DNA from: Pontibacter populi | Lineage (GTDB): Bacteria > Bacteroidota > Bacteroidia > Cytophagales > Hymenobacteraceae | Assembly (NCBI RefSeq): GCF_019336435.1 | Contig: NZ_JAHWXQ010000002.1 | Location: 992,001-1,056,000, forward strand | Direction of reading: 5' to 3' | Length of the DNA stretch: 64,000 nt | Part shown: positions 9,579 to 19,423 of the stretch, piece after piece | Layout of the letters: every line of letters starts with the position of its first letter | Numbering within the stretch: the stretch's first letter is position 1 | Translations under genes and position numbers: made by a program | The notes under the pieces: generated by a model | What the model was told of the DNA's origin: nothing | Databases searched by the model: none | Seen by the model: the letters and a program-made list of their open reading frames with translations, nothing else

Positions 9579-10139
9579 ATGAAAAGAGGCAACTTTATTT
9601 TTCTTCTACTGGCTTCGGTTCCAATGGCTTCGTTTGCTAAAATGGGTATAGGCTTTTCCGGTAATGGTAAAGGTTTTAAAGTAAATACCGGCGAAAGCAG
9701 GTATCATGGGCACCTGAAACTGAAAGGAGTTAACGCCAATGTTTTAGATGTTAAAGTATCGGGTAGAGACACAAACGGCGCACTGGCTATTTTTGAGCAA
9801 ACCAGTTTATCTCCAAACAGAGGTACACCTATGCACATCCATCTTACCCAGGACGAAATTTTTTATGTGCTGAAAGGAGAATATTATTTCCAGGTAGGTT
9901 CTGATAAATACAGGCTGAAAGCTGGCGATACTATTTTCCTGCCCCGAAAAGTACCTCATGCCTGGACACAGCTAAGTGAAACCGGAAGTATGACTGTGAC
10001 TGTGCAGCCTGCCGGAAAGCTCGAAAACTTTTTTGTAACGATGGCTGGCCTTACGGAAGAACCTTCTCCGGATTTGATCGCGAAGATATTTGCAGATAAC
10101 GAGATGCAGGTGGTCGGTCCAACATTACGTATAGATTAA
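9579..10139 (+). CDS. Secreted cupin-domain protein
   Basis: A 186-residue protein with a signal peptide (MKRGNFIFLLLASVPMASFA) and one cupin barrel. Cupin motif 1 is GTPMHIHLTQDEIFYVLKGE and motif 2 is LKAGDTIFLPRKVPHAW; the histidines and glutamate of motif 1 can bind a metal. I start at the ATG at 9579 because it begins directly with the signal peptide; an in-frame start at 9513 would put 22 residues before it. Export to the periplasm is likely. The substrate is unknown; dioxygenase, isomerase or binding roles all occur in this fold. Confidence 0.82.
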   Translation: MKRGNFIFLLLASVPMASFAKMGIGFSGNGKGFKVNTGESRYHGHLKLKGVNANVLDVKVSGRDTNGALAIFEQTSLSPNRGTPMHIHLTQDEIFYVLKGEYYFQVGSDKYRLKAGDTIFLPRKVPHAWTQLSETGSMTVTVQPAGKLENFFVTMAGLTEEPSPDLIAKIFADNEMQVVGPTLRID

Positions 10140-10212
10140 GCTCCTAACGCTATACATTATATAAACTGATATAGTATATTAGAGCAGTGATATATTAGCA
10201 AACTATACAACT

Positions 10213-10728
10213 ATGAGAAACATATTACCCTGGATACTGGCTGCCATTTTCCTGTTTCTGGCAGTATATTTTTACTGGCAGAAAAACGAAGCCGAAAGCA
10301 GACAAACTATAGCTGATAAGCAGGTGGCTAAGATTGATTCCAAATTAGAGCACGAACAAGCTGAAACAGATTCCCTGAAAGAAATGGTGCTTCCACCTGA
10401 TACGATGGAACTAGTGCCCCCGGGTGGCGCAGCATTTGTGGATGAGCTGGGTAGCCTGAGCCAAAGCGATGTGCAGAAATTACAACGTAAGGGTCTGAAA
10501 TCTCCTGAAACCGACCTGATGAACGACCTGAACCGCAAACAAAATCAGCTTATACCAGATAAGGGAACGATGGGCGGCACCATGACCATCCGCGATAGCC
10601 GCATCCTTAATGATCGCTATGCACTTGCTTATTATGAAGATGGTCATAACGGCGGGTACTTGCTGCTGAAGTACACAGTTAACAACGGCACCATCAACTG
10701 GACGGCGGTAGATAATTCGAAACTATAG
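10213..10728 (+). CDS. Hypothetical single-pass membrane protein
   Basis: I do not recognise a family. The 171-residue product has one N-terminal membrane helix (about 5-21, ILPWILAAIFLFLAVYF) without a cleavage site, then a charged helix of coiled-coil character (22-60, ending SLKEMVLPP) and a globular C-terminal part (YALAYYEDGHNGGYLLLKY). It is probably anchored in the inner membrane with the bulk in the periplasm. The stop codon TAG is itself part of an AACTATAGTT motif. It lies between two other small envelope genes on the same strand, about 75 bases after one and 45 before the next. Confidence 0.75.
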   Translation: MRNILPWILAAIFLFLAVYFYWQKNEAESRQTIADKQVAKIDSKLEHEQAETDSLKEMVLPPDTMELVPPGGAAFVDELGSLSQSDVQKLQRKGLKSPETDLMNDLNRKQNQLIPDKGTMGGTMTIRDSRILNDRYALAYYEDGHNGGYLLLKYTVNNGTINWTAVDNSKL

Positions 10729-10771
10729 TTCAGCACGAAATTTGGAGAAGGAAGTATAAACCATAAAACCG

Positions 10772-11374
10772 ATGCCAATGCTGCTTATACAAACTATACT
10801 TCCTTTTCTTTTGCTACTACTACAGACTCAGGTTGGTAGCTTTACTTTAAGACAGGATCTGGAAAAGGATCTGGGAAAACTTGCCAGCACCCCTGTCTTC
10901 ATCAGTGATAATACATCAGCTTCTCCATCTGTTCAAACTATAGTTCAGGATTTGCAGTTGTTTGGCGTCGCAGCAACTATAGATCTGAGTAACAGCAAGT
11001 ATAGCCAAAGCTCACAAGGAAACCATACAATTCATGTCTGGACGTTTAAGGAAAGTGATATTACATCGCTTTACCAGATCGAGACAACTATAGCCTTAGA
11101 TACCGTCGTTACGCAGCGTTACCTTGAAAACCGTGCTCCTACCCAGCATCAAATCCAAAACAAGTTTACCTTTCGTACTTATGCCGTTTCCACATCCGCT
11201 GATCCGCTTCGATTTTATTATATGACCGAAGCTGAACAGGGGCTGTTAGAATATAGAATTGGTAACCGCCAGGTGCTGATAAATTACCCCGCAAAAAAGG
11301 AAGGATTAAGTGATATACTTCCGAAGGTAGAAGATGAATTGAGCGCCGTTTTAGCTGCTTTACAGAAACTGTAA
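10772..11374 (+). CDS. Hypothetical secreted protein
   Basis: A 200-residue product with a hydrophobic N-terminus (about 1-22, MLLIQTILPFLLLLLQT) that looks like a signal peptide. The rest is mixed alpha/beta with SVQTIVQDLQLFGVAATIDL and TEAEQGLLEYRIGNRQVLIN. No known domain was recognised. Several CTATAG motifs fall in the coding sequence, so the gene shares the local sequence style and is probably long resident. It may be co-transcribed with the gene 43 bases upstream; the function is unknown. Confidence 0.72.
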   Translation: MPMLLIQTILPFLLLLLQTQVGSFTLRQDLEKDLGKLASTPVFISDNTSASPSVQTIVQDLQLFGVAATIDLSNSKYSQSSQGNHTIHVWTFKESDITSLYQIETTIALDTVVTQRYLENRAPTQHQIQNKFTFRTYAVSTSADPLRFYYMTEAEQGLLEYRIGNRQVLINYPAKKEGLSDILPKVEDELSAVLAALQKL

Positions 11375-11452
11375 AATATAAAGCTGGTCTGGCATTTTCT
11401 AAACTACCGGTAAGTTATTATATTACCTCCTTTAATTCCAACCCTTTACTTT

Positions 11453-12103
11453 ATGAAACACATTTACAACAACTTATGCGTGCTGCGCTGGCACGTAGTA
11501 GCAGCTATTTGCCTTTTAATTTTTACCCGGTGTACTACCCCGCAGCTTTCTTTACAGGAAGGAAAACGCATAGATCAGCTGGGCGTATGCCTGGTATTTG
11601 CAGACAGTGTTGCCCCTGAGTTTAAAGCGCAGTTTGAGACCAGTCTCGATACCTATATCCAAAATTATAATACTCAAAAACACCCTTTTAAGCTTACTGA
11701 TTGCCAGGATGAGGGCTCTATCCAAATCAAGGTAGAAGATGTATCCTATACCACCTCTAAACAACGGGCAGCAGGGGTAGCAGTGAGTACTATCGGACTA
11801 ATAGGCGTGCCTGCCGCTATGGTTACTGCTGGATTGCCGTTTTATGCGTTTTTCTACTACTTCCCGACCAACCAAACCTTTACTACACTTGCGCTTAGCA
11901 GAGACATTGCGCACCCCACCATGGGAATGATGAATAGAGTGTATACAAGCGGTGGTATGTTTGGCAGCGACGAGAGACAACGCTTGCGCCATTCCAAAAA
12001 ATTTGAAAAGCACCTGGATGCCATCTTCATCGAACTGGAAAGAAGTTATGCCAAGACGGCCAAAAAGGCTCCTAAAACAGTAACAACAGCCAGTACAAAC
12101 TAA
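11453..12103 (+). CDS. Hypothetical lipoprotein with glycine-rich hydrophobic segment
   Basis: A 216-residue product. A hydrophobic N-terminal stretch ends in LLIFTRC, a plausible lipobox, with Cys27 as lipidation site. A hydrophobic stretch (about 105-137, AAGVAVSTIGLIGVPAAMVTAG) may insert in the membrane. The C-terminus is basic (SYAKTAKKAPKTV). No family was recognised. The stop codon TAA is the first base triplet of a 22-bp terminator stem shared with the convergent valS gene. Confidence 0.72.
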   Translation: MKHIYNNLCVLRWHVVAAICLLIFTRCTTPQLSLQEGKRIDQLGVCLVFADSVAPEFKAQFETSLDTYIQNYNTQKHPFKLTDCQDEGSIQIKVEDVSYTTSKQRAAGVAVSTIGLIGVPAAMVTAGLPFYAFFYYFPTNQTFTTLALSRDIAHPTMGMMNRVYTSGGMFGSDERQRLRHSKKFEKHLDAIFIELERSYAKTAKKAPKTVTTASTN

Positions 12104-12160
12104 CTATAAAACAGCAGCGGCCACTCTCCAAAGAAAGCGGCCGCTGCTGTTTTATAGTTA
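12101..12160. terminator. Bidirectional terminator with motif-based stem
   Basis: A perfect 22-bp stem: arms 12101-12122 and 12139-12160, loop of 16 bases. The base of the stem is TAACTATAAAA / TTTTATAGTTA and the upper part is GC-rich (CAGCAGCGGCC). It includes the stop codon of the upstream gene and serves the convergent valS as well. Confidence 0.88.
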
Positions 12161-12169
12161 AGCTATAGT

Positions 12170-14800
12170 TTAAAGCGAAGCTAAACTCTGCTCTATAGCA
12201 TTGATCTTCGCTTCGGCATCCGCCATTTTCTTACGCTCGTTGGCAATAACCGACTCAGGGGCACCGCTCACAAAACGTTCATTACTCAGCTTTTTACTTA
12301 CCGACATCAGGAAGCCTTTTGTATACTCCAGCTCCTTCTGCAGACGTTCACGCTCTGCTGCTACATCAATGTTACCTTCCATCGGAATAAAGAACTCATC
12401 ACCAGCTTCTACGAAGCTGATAGCGCCTTCTACATTCTCCTGCACAAAGTTGATCTCACTGATGTTAGCCAGCTTGCGAATAATGCTCAGGAAAGGATCG
12501 TATCCATCCTGATTCATAACCTTAATAGACAGGTCAAGTGACTTGGTTTGCGGGATATTCTTCGAGTTACGTATGTTACGGATGGCAGCCACTACTTTCA
12601 GTACGCTGTCCATACGGGCATTCAAAATCTTATCGAACGTATCCTTCTTAGGCCATGCAGACACGATCAGGTATTCCTTTTCTTTGCGTTCTTTCAGGTC
12701 GTGCCAGATCTCTTCTGTGATGAACGGCATAAACGGATGAAGCACCTTCAGTACTCTTTCCAGAAAGCCAACCGTAGCATCAATTGTTTGTTTATCAATT
12801 GGCTGCTGGTACGCCGGTTTGATCATCTCCAGGTAATTCGAGCAGAAATCATCCCATACCAGTTTGTAAACCGCAAGCAAGGCATCCGAAATACGGAACT
12901 TCTCGAAATGGTCTTCGATCTGGGCAAAGGCTTCGTTAAAGCGCGACTCAAACCACTTAATGGCTGTTTCGTTCGGGCATGGCAGGCTTTCGTCTACTTC
13001 CCATCCTTTTATCAACCTGAAGGCATTCCATATCTTGTTGCTGAAGTTACGGCCCTGCTCTACCAGTTTCTCATCAAACAGCAAGTCGTTACCAGCCGGT
13101 GAGCTGAACAACATACCGGCACGCACACCATCCGCGCCATATTGCTCGATCAGGTCCAGCGGATCAGGTGAGTTACCCAGCGATTTAGACATTTTACGAC
13201 CCTGCGCATCACGCACGATACCAGTCAGGTACACATTACGGAACGGCATTTCGTTACGGAACTCAAAACCAGCCATAATCATACGTGCTACCCAGAAGAA
13301 CAGGATCTCAGGAGCAGTTACCAGGTCGTTGGTCGGGTAATAGTAAAGTATATCCTTGTTATCAGGGTCTTTAAAGCCATCAAACACAGAGATCGGCCAT
13401 AACCATGATGAGAACCAGGTATCCAGTACGTCTTCGTCCTGGCGCAGGTCAGTTAGTTGCAGTTCAGTGTTTCCGCTTTGCTTGCGGGCGAGTTCCAGTG
13501 CTTCTTCGGCAGTAGTTGCTACTACAAAAGAGCCATCCGGCAGGTAATACGCCGGAATCTGCTGGCCCCACCATAACTGGCGGGAAACGCACCAGTCGCG
13601 CACGTTCTCCATCCACGAGCGGTACATGTTCTTAAACTTAGGCGGATGCAGGCGGATCTGGTCTTCCATTACAGACTCAAGGGCAGGCTTGGCCATCTTA
13701 TCCATTTTGCACCACCACTGCATCGACAAACGCGGCTCAATTACAGCACCCGTACGCTCAGATGTCTGCAGTACGCTTGGGTATTCATCTATCTTTACAA
13801 GAAGCTCCGCTTCCTGCAGGTCTTTTACAATGTTACGGCGGGCAGCAAATCGATCCTGGCCAATGTATAGTTGCGCCTTTTCGTTCAGCGAGCCATCATC
13901 GTTCAGGATATCTATCGTTGGCAGGTTATGCTTCTGGCCCAGTTCGTAGTCATTCAGGTCGTGAGCAGGGGTTACTTTTAGCGCACCAGTACCAAACTCT
14001 ATACTTACGTACTCATCAACTATAACCGGGATCTCTTTACCCAGCAACGGAATACGTACTGATTTGCCGTGCAAATGCGTGTAGCGCTCGTCGTTCGGGT
14101 TAACGGCTACAGCCACGTCGGCCATAATGGTTTCAGGGCGCGAAGTTGCTACGGTAATGTATGTTTTCTCGGCGTTGTCAGATACCACTTCGTATTTCAG
14201 GTGGTACATTTTCGCCATGGTTTCTTTAGGAATGACTTCTTCATCCGAAAGAGCTGTTTTGCCTTGCGGGTCCCAGTTAACCATGCGCACCCCGCGGTAG
14301 ATCTGGCCTTTACGGTACAGGTCCACAAACACTTCGATAACGGCAGCCGAAAGGTCTTCTTCCATCGTGAAACGGGTACGGTCCCAATCGCAGGAAGCAC
14401 CTAACTTTTTAAGCTGCTCCAGGATAATGCCGCCATACTTCTCTTTCCATTCCCAAGCATAGGTCAGGAACTCTTCGCGGGTAAGGTCTTTTTTCTCGAT
14501 GCCGCGCTCTTTCAGCATGGCCACTACTTTGGCTTCGGTAGCAATAGAAGCGTGGTCGGTGCCCGGTACCCAGCAAGCCTCTTTGCCCTGCATACGCGCA
14601 CGACGAATAAGAACATCCTGAATGGTATTGTTGAGCATATGCCCCATGTGCAACACGCCCGTTACGTTTGGCGGCGGAATTACAATGGTATAAGGCTCTT
14701 TTTTAGGGTTAGGTGTAGAGCGGAAGAAGCCACGCTCCATCCAGCTGCTGTACCACTTTTCTTCTACTTCTTTGGGACTATATTTCTTTGCTATCGACAT
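12170..14800 (-). CDS. valS: Valine--tRNA ligase
   Basis: An 876-residue class I aminoacyl-tRNA synthetase that charges tRNA-Val. The HIGH motif appears as [20 protein letters not shown] and KMSKS as [14 protein letters not shown]. Between them lies the CP1 editing domain ([33 protein letters not shown]), which hydrolyses mischarged Thr-tRNA. An anticodon-binding helical domain and a C-terminal coiled coil ([18 protein letters not shown]) follow. I chose the ATG at 14800 ([17 protein letters not shown]) because homologues start there. An upstream in-frame ATG at 14965 would add 55 residues translated from low-complexity repeat DNA. Confidence 0.97.
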   Translation of the reverse strand: MSIAKKYSPKEVEEKWYSSWMERGFFRSTPNPKKEPYTIVIPPPNVTGVLHMGHMLNNTIQDVLIRRARMQGKEACWVPGTDHASIATEAKVVAMLKERGIEKKDLTREEFLTYAWEWKEKYGGIILEQLKKLGASCDWDRTRFTMEEDLSAAVIEVFVDLYRKGQIYRGVRMVNWDPQGKTALSDEEVIPKETMAKMYHLKYEVVSDNAEKTYITVATSRPETIMADVAVAVNPNDERYTHLHGKSVRIPLLGKEIPVIVDEYVSIEFGTGALKVTPAHDLNDYELGQKHNLPTIDILNDDGSLNEKAQLYIGQDRFAARRNIVKDLQEAELLVKIDEYPSVLQTSERTGAVIEPRLSMQWWCKMDKMAKPALESVMEDQIRLHPPKFKNMYRSWMENVRDWCVSRQLWWGQQIPAYYLPDGSFVVATTAEEALELARKQSGNTELQLTDLRQDEDVLDTWFSSWLWPISVFDGFKDPDNKDILYYYPTNDLVTAPEILFFWVARMIMAGFEFRNEMPFRNVYLTGIVRDAQGRKMSKSLGNSPDPLDLIEQYGADGVRAGMLFSSPAGNDLLFDEKLVEQGRNFSNKIWNAFRLIKGWEVDESLPCPNETAIKWFESRFNEAFAQIEDHFEKFRISDALLAVYKLVWDDFCSNYLEMIKPAYQQPIDKQTIDATVGFLERVLKVLHPFMPFITEEIWHDLKERKEKEYLIVSAWPKKDTFDKILNARMDSVLKVVAAIRNIRNSKNIPQTKSLDLSIKVMNQDGYDPFLSIIRKLANISEINFVQENVEGAISFVEAGDEFFIPMEGNIDVAAERERLQKELEYTKGFLMSVSKKLSNERFVSGAPESVIANERKKMADAEAKINAIEQSLASL

Positions 14801-14836
14801 CGTATACTTGTTTTGGCTGCTTAAAGCGCTAAAAGG

Positions 14837-14844
14837 CAAAAATA
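14837..14844 (-). promoter_or_regulatory. -7 box of a valS promoter
   Basis: On the minus strand TATTTTTG matches TAnnTTTG and lies about 36 bases before the valS start. No TTG is seen at the expected -33 position, so the call rests on one element. Confidence 0.4.
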
Positions 14845-14958
14845 GGGAATTTAGCTTTAATTGTTGATTGTTGATGGCTGATTGTTGGTTGTTCTTTACC
14901 TGAATCAGGATTAATAGTATTCTAGTTCTTTCTAAATACGAGAGAGCTATTTTACTTT

Positions 14959-15038
14959 TTGTCATCCTGAAAGGATCTTGTGGGCTTGTAGCGAAAGCTT
15001 AACCTCCCTTCCACCAAGTTCCTTTACAGAATGACAAG
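14959..15038. repeat. GTCAT...GACAAG dispersed repeat
   Basis: An ~80-bp imperfect palindrome that opens TTGTCATCCTGAAAGGA and closes CCTTTACAGAATGACAAG. It belongs to a family with further copies near 21607, 21910, 26169, 47554, 48205 and 57714. It fills the gap between valS and the pentapeptide-repeat gene. Confidence 0.65.
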
Positions 15039-15059
15039 AATTTAAAGTCTTAATCCCTT

Positions 15060-15632
15060 CTAAACTATCTGCAAACTATACTTCATCAGCAACCCCTGTA
15101 AACCATACTGCGAGAACTTCGCTTTTTTGATGGTATTGATCTCCGGGTCAATGTCAAAACTATAAGCGGAAGACAGGTCTGCACCAGTTAGGTTGGTATA
15201 GTTGAAAACGGCTCGTTCCATATCTGTATTATCAAACAGAGCACTTGTAAGGTTGGCATTCGAAAAATCTACGCCTTTCAGGGAGCACTTGATGAATTTG
15301 GTTTTAGCCATTTTCCTTTTGGCAAACGAAGCATAATCCAGCAGGCAATTCTCGAAATAAACGGTAAACAGGAAATCTTCACACTCGCTGAAGTTGATGC
15401 CTGTAAGTTTACATTCTTTGAAGACCACATTGCTTATAGTTGCATGCCCAAGTTTTAGCATGGCCAGGTTACAACCAATAAATGTACAGTCAGTGAAGCG
15501 GGTGCCGGCAAAGTTACTCCCCGAGAAGTCGCAGTTCTTAAACGTACAATTCTCAAATTCGCGGTTCTTTACGTCCTTGTTCGGGTAAACTACTTTCTCA
15601 AAAGTCTTATCAGTATGTATCTGGCCTTCCAT
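15060..15632 (-). CDS. Pentapeptide-repeat protein
   Basis: A 190-residue protein made almost wholly of A(D/N)LxF-type pentapeptides: FENCTFKNCDFSGSNFAG, CTFIGCNL, VDFSNANLTSALFDNTDMER, NYTNLTGADLSSA. These form a right-handed quadrilateral beta-helix. Some members mimic DNA and protect gyrase from quinolones, but most have no known role. There is no signal peptide, so it is probably cytoplasmic. It is a lone minus-strand gene between valS and a ferredoxin gene, flanked by repeats. Confidence 0.88.
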   Translation of the reverse strand: MEGQIHTDKTFEKVVYPNKDVKNREFENCTFKNCDFSGSNFAGTRFTDCTFIGCNLAMLKLGHATISNVVFKECKLTGINFSECEDFLFTVYFENCLLDYASFAKRKMAKTKFIKCSLKGVDFSNANLTSALFDNTDMERAVFNYTNLTGADLSSAYSFDIDPEINTIKKAKFSQYGLQGLLMKYSLQIV

Positions 15633-15667
15633 AGTTAGCTTCAGTTTGTAGTCAAAAGTAAATAAAA

Positions 15668-15692
15668 AAACCTGCCCTTGTAAGGCAGGTTT
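15668..15692 (-). terminator. Terminator of the ferredoxin gene
   Basis: A 9-bp stem (AAACCTGCC / GGCAGGTTT) with a 7-base loop, followed on the minus strand by TTTTTTTATT. It lies about 24 bases after the ferredoxin stop. Confidence 0.85.
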
Positions 15693-15715
15693 CTCTATAA
15701 ATATATAGTTTATGC

Positions 15716-16111
<396 letters not shown>

Positions 16112-16119
16112 CTAAGCCG

Positions 16120-16149
16120 CAAAATTAGGAACAATAAACGCCTTTTCAA
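16120..16149 (-). promoter_or_regulatory. Ferredoxin promoter
   Basis: On the minus strand TTG (16149-16147), a 19-base spacer and TAATTTTG (16127-16120) match the Bacteroidota housekeeping consensus exactly. The start would be about 45 bases before the ferredoxin ATG. Confidence 0.65.
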
Positions 16150-16178
16150 ATAAAAATTAAAGCCATACCATATACGCC

Positions 16179-17189
16179 ATGACATTAGAGAACAGGATTG
16201 AAGCTTTTGTGGAACTGGGCAGGCAGCTAAAAAGCCTGACTCCGGAAGACCGACAGGTATGGGCGCGCATAGCGCAGTCGCGTAACCCGTGGTTTGATGA
16301 AGAAAACGTATCCTGTGCCCTCAATGGCATAACGCAGATGCTGGAGGAACAATACCTCCGCGAATGGCTTTACCCTTATCATCTTAAACAGGTTACACCT
16401 AAAAAAGTTGGTGTGGTGATGGCCGGCAACATTCCGATGGTGGGTTTCCACGATTTTCTGTCGGTGTTGATGAGCGGGCATTACCTGCTGGCTAAGCTAA
16501 GCACTGATGACCAGCCCCTGATGCGCCGCTTGGCCGATATGCTGGTAGGGATAGAGCCTGCTTTTGCCAACCAGTTCGAGTTTGTAGAGATGCTGAAAGA
16601 TGCAGATGCCATTATCGCTACCGGCTCTGACAACACCGCCCGCTACTTCGAGTATTATTTTGCCAAGCGACCGCACATTATCCGTAAGAACCGCACAAGC
16701 ATTGGCGTACTTACCGGTCACGAAGAAGCTGACGACCTGGAAGCCTTAGGCGAAGATTTTTTCCGGTACTATGGTTTGGGTTGCCGTAACGTGTCTAAAG
16801 TGTTTGTGCCGGAAGGTTATACCTTCGATAAATTCTTTGAAGCGAACGAATCCAGAAGTAAAATTCTGGATCATCATAAATACCAGAACAACTATGACTA
16901 TAACAAATCGATACTGCTGGTAAACCGCGAGCCGCACTTCGATAACGGTTTTATGCTGGTGCAGCCAAGCACGAATATGGTCTCTCCTATTTCGGTGCTC
17001 TTCTATGAAACGTTCAGTTCGCTGACAGACCTGCGTGAAAAACTCGATGCGATCAAAGAGAAAACACAGGTTATAGTTTCAGCACACGGCTGGCTGGAAG
17101 GCAGTATACCGTTTGGCCAGGCACAGTGCCCGATGGTCTGGGATTATGCCGATGGCGTGGACACGATGGCATTTTTGCAGAAACTATAG
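16179..17189 (+). CDS. LuxC-family acyl-CoA reductase
   Basis: A 336-residue protein of the LuxC/acyl-CoA reductase family (PF05893), which reduces acyl-CoA or acyl thioesters to aldehydes with NADPH. Recognisable parts are PKKVGVVMAGNIPMVGFHDF, the nucleotide-site-like IIATGSDNTARYFEYYF and FRYYGLGCRNVSKVFVPEG, the last carrying a conserved cysteine that is a candidate catalytic thiol. There is no luxD or luxE beside it, so bioluminescence is not implied. It is divergent from a ferredoxin. The stop TAG lies inside an AACTATAGTT motif. Confidence 0.85.
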   Translation: MTLENRIEAFVELGRQLKSLTPEDRQVWARIAQSRNPWFDEENVSCALNGITQMLEEQYLREWLYPYHLKQVTPKKVGVVMAGNIPMVGFHDFLSVLMSGHYLLAKLSTDDQPLMRRLADMLVGIEPAFANQFEFVEMLKDADAIIATGSDNTARYFEYYFAKRPHIIRKNRTSIGVLTGHEEADDLEALGEDFFRYYGLGCRNVSKVFVPEGYTFDKFFEANESRSKILDHHKYQNNYDYNKSILLVNREPHFDNGFMLVQPSTNMVSPISVLFYETFSSLTDLREKLDAIKEKTQVIVSAHGWLEGSIPFGQAQCPMVWDYADGVDTMAFLQKL

Positions 17190-17228
17190 TTGGTTTAACT
17201 TCTGGATAATTTATCTTCTGAAGTAAAT

Positions 17229-17333
17229 CATCCCCCTACCCCCTTCAAAGGGGGACACTCAACAATGCGTAATACTCAAACTATAGTTTAACGATAGGGG
17301 AAAAAGTCCCCCTTTGAAGGGGGTAGGGGGATG
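17229..17333. repeat. Long inverted repeat built on CCCCCTACCCCCTTC
   Basis: Left arm 17229-17255 and right arm 17306-17333 are nearly exact inverted copies, each holding the smaller palindrome CCCCCTTCAAAGGGGG. The 50-base centre has a TAAAC-type stretch with a CTATAG motif at 17281. Related CCCC boxes occur near 27467, 44131, 57646 and 57867. The role is unknown. Confidence 0.7.
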
Positions 17334-17370
17334 ACGCTTTATCAGGAGTAAAAACCTCAGTATAAACTAT

Positions 17371-17417
17371 AAAACAATACAGCCTGACGAAGCAAATTCA
17401 TCAGGCTGTATTGTTTT
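17371..17417. terminator. Bidirectional terminator, 17-bp stem
   Basis: Arms 17371-17387 and 17401-17417 pair perfectly (AAAACAATACAGCCTGA on the left) around a 13-base loop, with T-rich or A-rich outer ends. It separates the convergent acyl-CoA reductase and nucleoside phosphorylase genes. Confidence 0.88.
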
Positions 17418-17434
17418 AGAAAGTATTGATCTAT

Positions 17435-18292
17435 TTAGATTCTATCCAGTGTTTTCCTGATCAAGCTATCCACTACTTCTTCTGAGTTTTTGGCAAACTC
17501 CTGTGTAATGCGGTTGGCAACTATAGCATTAAGCGACAGCATTTCGTGCCCAAGCAAGCGGCCCATGGCATAATAACCGGCAGTTTCCATTTCGAAGTTG
17601 GTCAACTGGAAATCGCATACTTTAAAGTCCTGGTAAACCTGCAGCAGGTTTTGGTTGCGCAGTCCACCACGCAGCACGCGGCCCTGCGGTGCGTAAAAGC
17701 CCGGGCAGGTAAGTGTGTTGCCCGGTATCATATCAAGGGCAAGTTTATCGATCAGCATTTTCGAACCCGGTACGCAATATGGTGTAAAACTTACGCCTAA
17801 TTGCTCTTTTAACGTTTTGGTAATACTTTGCTCGTCTGCTGTTTGCTCTAACGGGTAAAACTCCATTAGCGAGTCCAGGCCTACCCCGTAATGCGACGCT
17901 ACGTGGCTGCCCAGTGGAATTGATTCCTGCAACGACCCTGACGTTCCCACACGTACAATTTTCAGCTTTATCTTTTCTTCGTTTGGCTCGCGGCTCTGGA
18001 AATCAATATTCACCAACGCATCCAGCTCATTCATCAGGATATCAATATTATCAGTACCCATCCCTGTCGAGATTACGGTCAGGCGCTTGCCTTTATAGTA
18101 ACCTGTGTGCGTTATAAACTCGCGTTTGGCTACTTCTATTTCAATTTTATCAAAATACCTGCTAACCATAGCTACACGGTCCGGGTCGCCGACGGTAATA
18201 ATGGTATCCGAAATATGCTCTGGTAGGAGGTTAAGGTGGTAAACGGTTCCGTTTTTATTTATGATCAGTTCTGATTCTGGTATTACTGCCAT
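17435..18292 (-). CDS. Nucleoside phosphorylase (uridine phosphorylase-like)
   Basis: A 285-residue member of the PNP/UDP phosphorylase family. It has the phosphate-binding VGDPDRVAMVSRYFDKIE start, VISTGMGTDNIDILMNEL, VRVGTSGSLQESIPLG and the late FEMETAGYYAMGRLLGH with the ribose-binding Met-Glu pair. It cleaves a nucleoside with phosphate to base plus ribose-1-phosphate in pyrimidine or purine salvage. Specificity is more like uridine phosphorylase, but the sequence does not settle it. It stands alone on the minus strand. Confidence 0.88.
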   Translation of the reverse strand: MAVIPESELIINKNGTVYHLNLLPEHISDTIITVGDPDRVAMVSRYFDKIEIEVAKREFITHTGYYKGKRLTVISTGMGTDNIDILMNELDALVNIDFQSREPNEEKIKLKIVRVGTSGSLQESIPLGSHVASHYGVGLDSLMEFYPLEQTADEQSITKTLKEQLGVSFTPYCVPGSKMLIDKLALDMIPGNTLTCPGFYAPQGRVLRGGLRNQNLLQVYQDFKVCDFQLTNFEMETAGYYAMGRLLGHEMLSLNAIVANRITQEFAKNSEEVVDSLIRKTLDRI

Positions 18293-18448
18293 GGTTTCTA
18301 ACTTAGAGTTTCAGCAAATAATTGCTATCTGATGTATACTTTATAGTTGCTTTATAGCTAGTCGTGAAGTATAAAGCGATCGTGGCAAAAGTAGGAAGCT
18401 TCCCGTACAAAAGCACTGATAGTTATCAATTCTTATGTTTTAAGCACA

Positions 18449-18456
18449 TAAATTTG
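18449..18456 (+). promoter_or_regulatory. -7 box before the class IV aminotransferase
   Basis: TAAATTTG matches TAnnTTTG and would start transcription about 25 bases before the ATG at 18488. No clear TTG was found upstream. Confidence 0.42.
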
Positions 18457-18487
18457 AGCATTGCTATTCCAACTATAAGCTATCTCT

Positions 18488-19324
18488 ATGTCCTCAAACC
18501 ATAAACTGCAGGCCTATATCAACGGCAACATTCAGCCTTACGAAGATGCGTTCCTGCATATCAGCGATCTGTCTATTCAACGTGGGTATGGCGTGTTCGA
18601 TTTTTTTAAAGTGCAGGATGGGAAACCTGTATTTTTGAAGGATTACCTGGAGCGGTTTTATGAATCAGCCAGGTTAATGGAATTGACCTTGCCGTTTACT
18701 GAAACAAAGCTTATAGATACAATCCAACAACTGCTAACTATAAATAACCTGTCGCTTTCTGGTATAAAGATGATTTTGACAGGCGGTTATTCCGCCAACG
18801 GTTACGACCCTGCCGAACCCAACCTTATCCTGCAGCAACAACCGCTGCAACTGCCAACCCAGGACATGATTGCGAATGGTATAAAAGTAATTACCCATGA
18901 CCATGTGCGGGAAATACCGAGAGCCAAAACGATAAACTATGCCATGGGCATCCGGCTGATCAACAAAATAAAACAGGCAGGCGCCAGCGATGTGCTGTAC
19001 CAGCAGCATGGAGTAGTTTCGGAGTTTCCACGTTGTAATTTCTTTATCGTAACGCACGACAATAGGATCGTTACCCCTTCTGAAGATGTGCTGTTTGGTA
19101 TAACCCGTAAAAATGTGTTGGCACTTGCTGGGAAGAAGTATAAAACGGAAGAAAGAACTATAACTATAGCTGAAATTTCGGAAGCTAAGGAAGCTTTCCT
19201 GACCAGCACTACAAAACGCATTTTACCTATCGTTCAGGTTGATGATATGCTTATTGGAAATGGCAAACCAGGAGCAATTACAAAAGAATTACTTGCTGAT
19301 TTGATCGAATTGGAAAAACAGTAA
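18488..19324 (+). CDS. Aminotransferase class IV
   Basis: A 278-residue PLP enzyme of fold type IV, the group holding branched-chain aminotransferase, D-amino-acid aminotransferase and aminodeoxychorismate lyase. Typical segments are ISDLSIQRGYGVFDFFKV, the lysine-bearing KTINYAMGIRLINKIKQAG, VVSEFPRCNFFIV and FGITRKNVLALA. Substrate residues cannot be assigned by eye. The sequence ends with TAA directly followed by CTATAG. No biosynthetic partner gene is adjacent. Confidence 0.85.
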   Translation: MSSNHKLQAYINGNIQPYEDAFLHISDLSIQRGYGVFDFFKVQDGKPVFLKDYLERFYESARLMELTLPFTETKLIDTIQQLLTINNLSLSGIKMILTGGYSANGYDPAEPNLILQQQPLQLPTQDMIANGIKVITHDHVREIPRAKTINYAMGIRLINKIKQAGASDVLYQQHGVVSEFPRCNFFIVTHDNRIVTPSEDVLFGITRKNVLALAGKKYKTEERTITIAEISEAKEAFLTSTTKRILPIVQVDDMLIGNGKPGAITKELLADLIELEKQ

Positions 19325-19423
19325 CTATAGTTTTACGTTTTCGCTCTCGTCACGCGAGTGTGAGCTTTTGTAGCCTCTGGCCTCATCAACATTAACCACA
19401 CCATTAACAGTTCTCAGCAGCTC

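Noticed and set aside
14801..14965. N-terminal extension of valS
   Set aside because: The 55 extra residues come from low-complexity spacer (NNQQ runs) and are missing from known ValRS proteins.
16179..17189. Bioluminescence (lux) function
   Set aside because: Only a LuxC-like reductase is present; there is no luxA, luxB, luxD or luxE in the neighbourhood.
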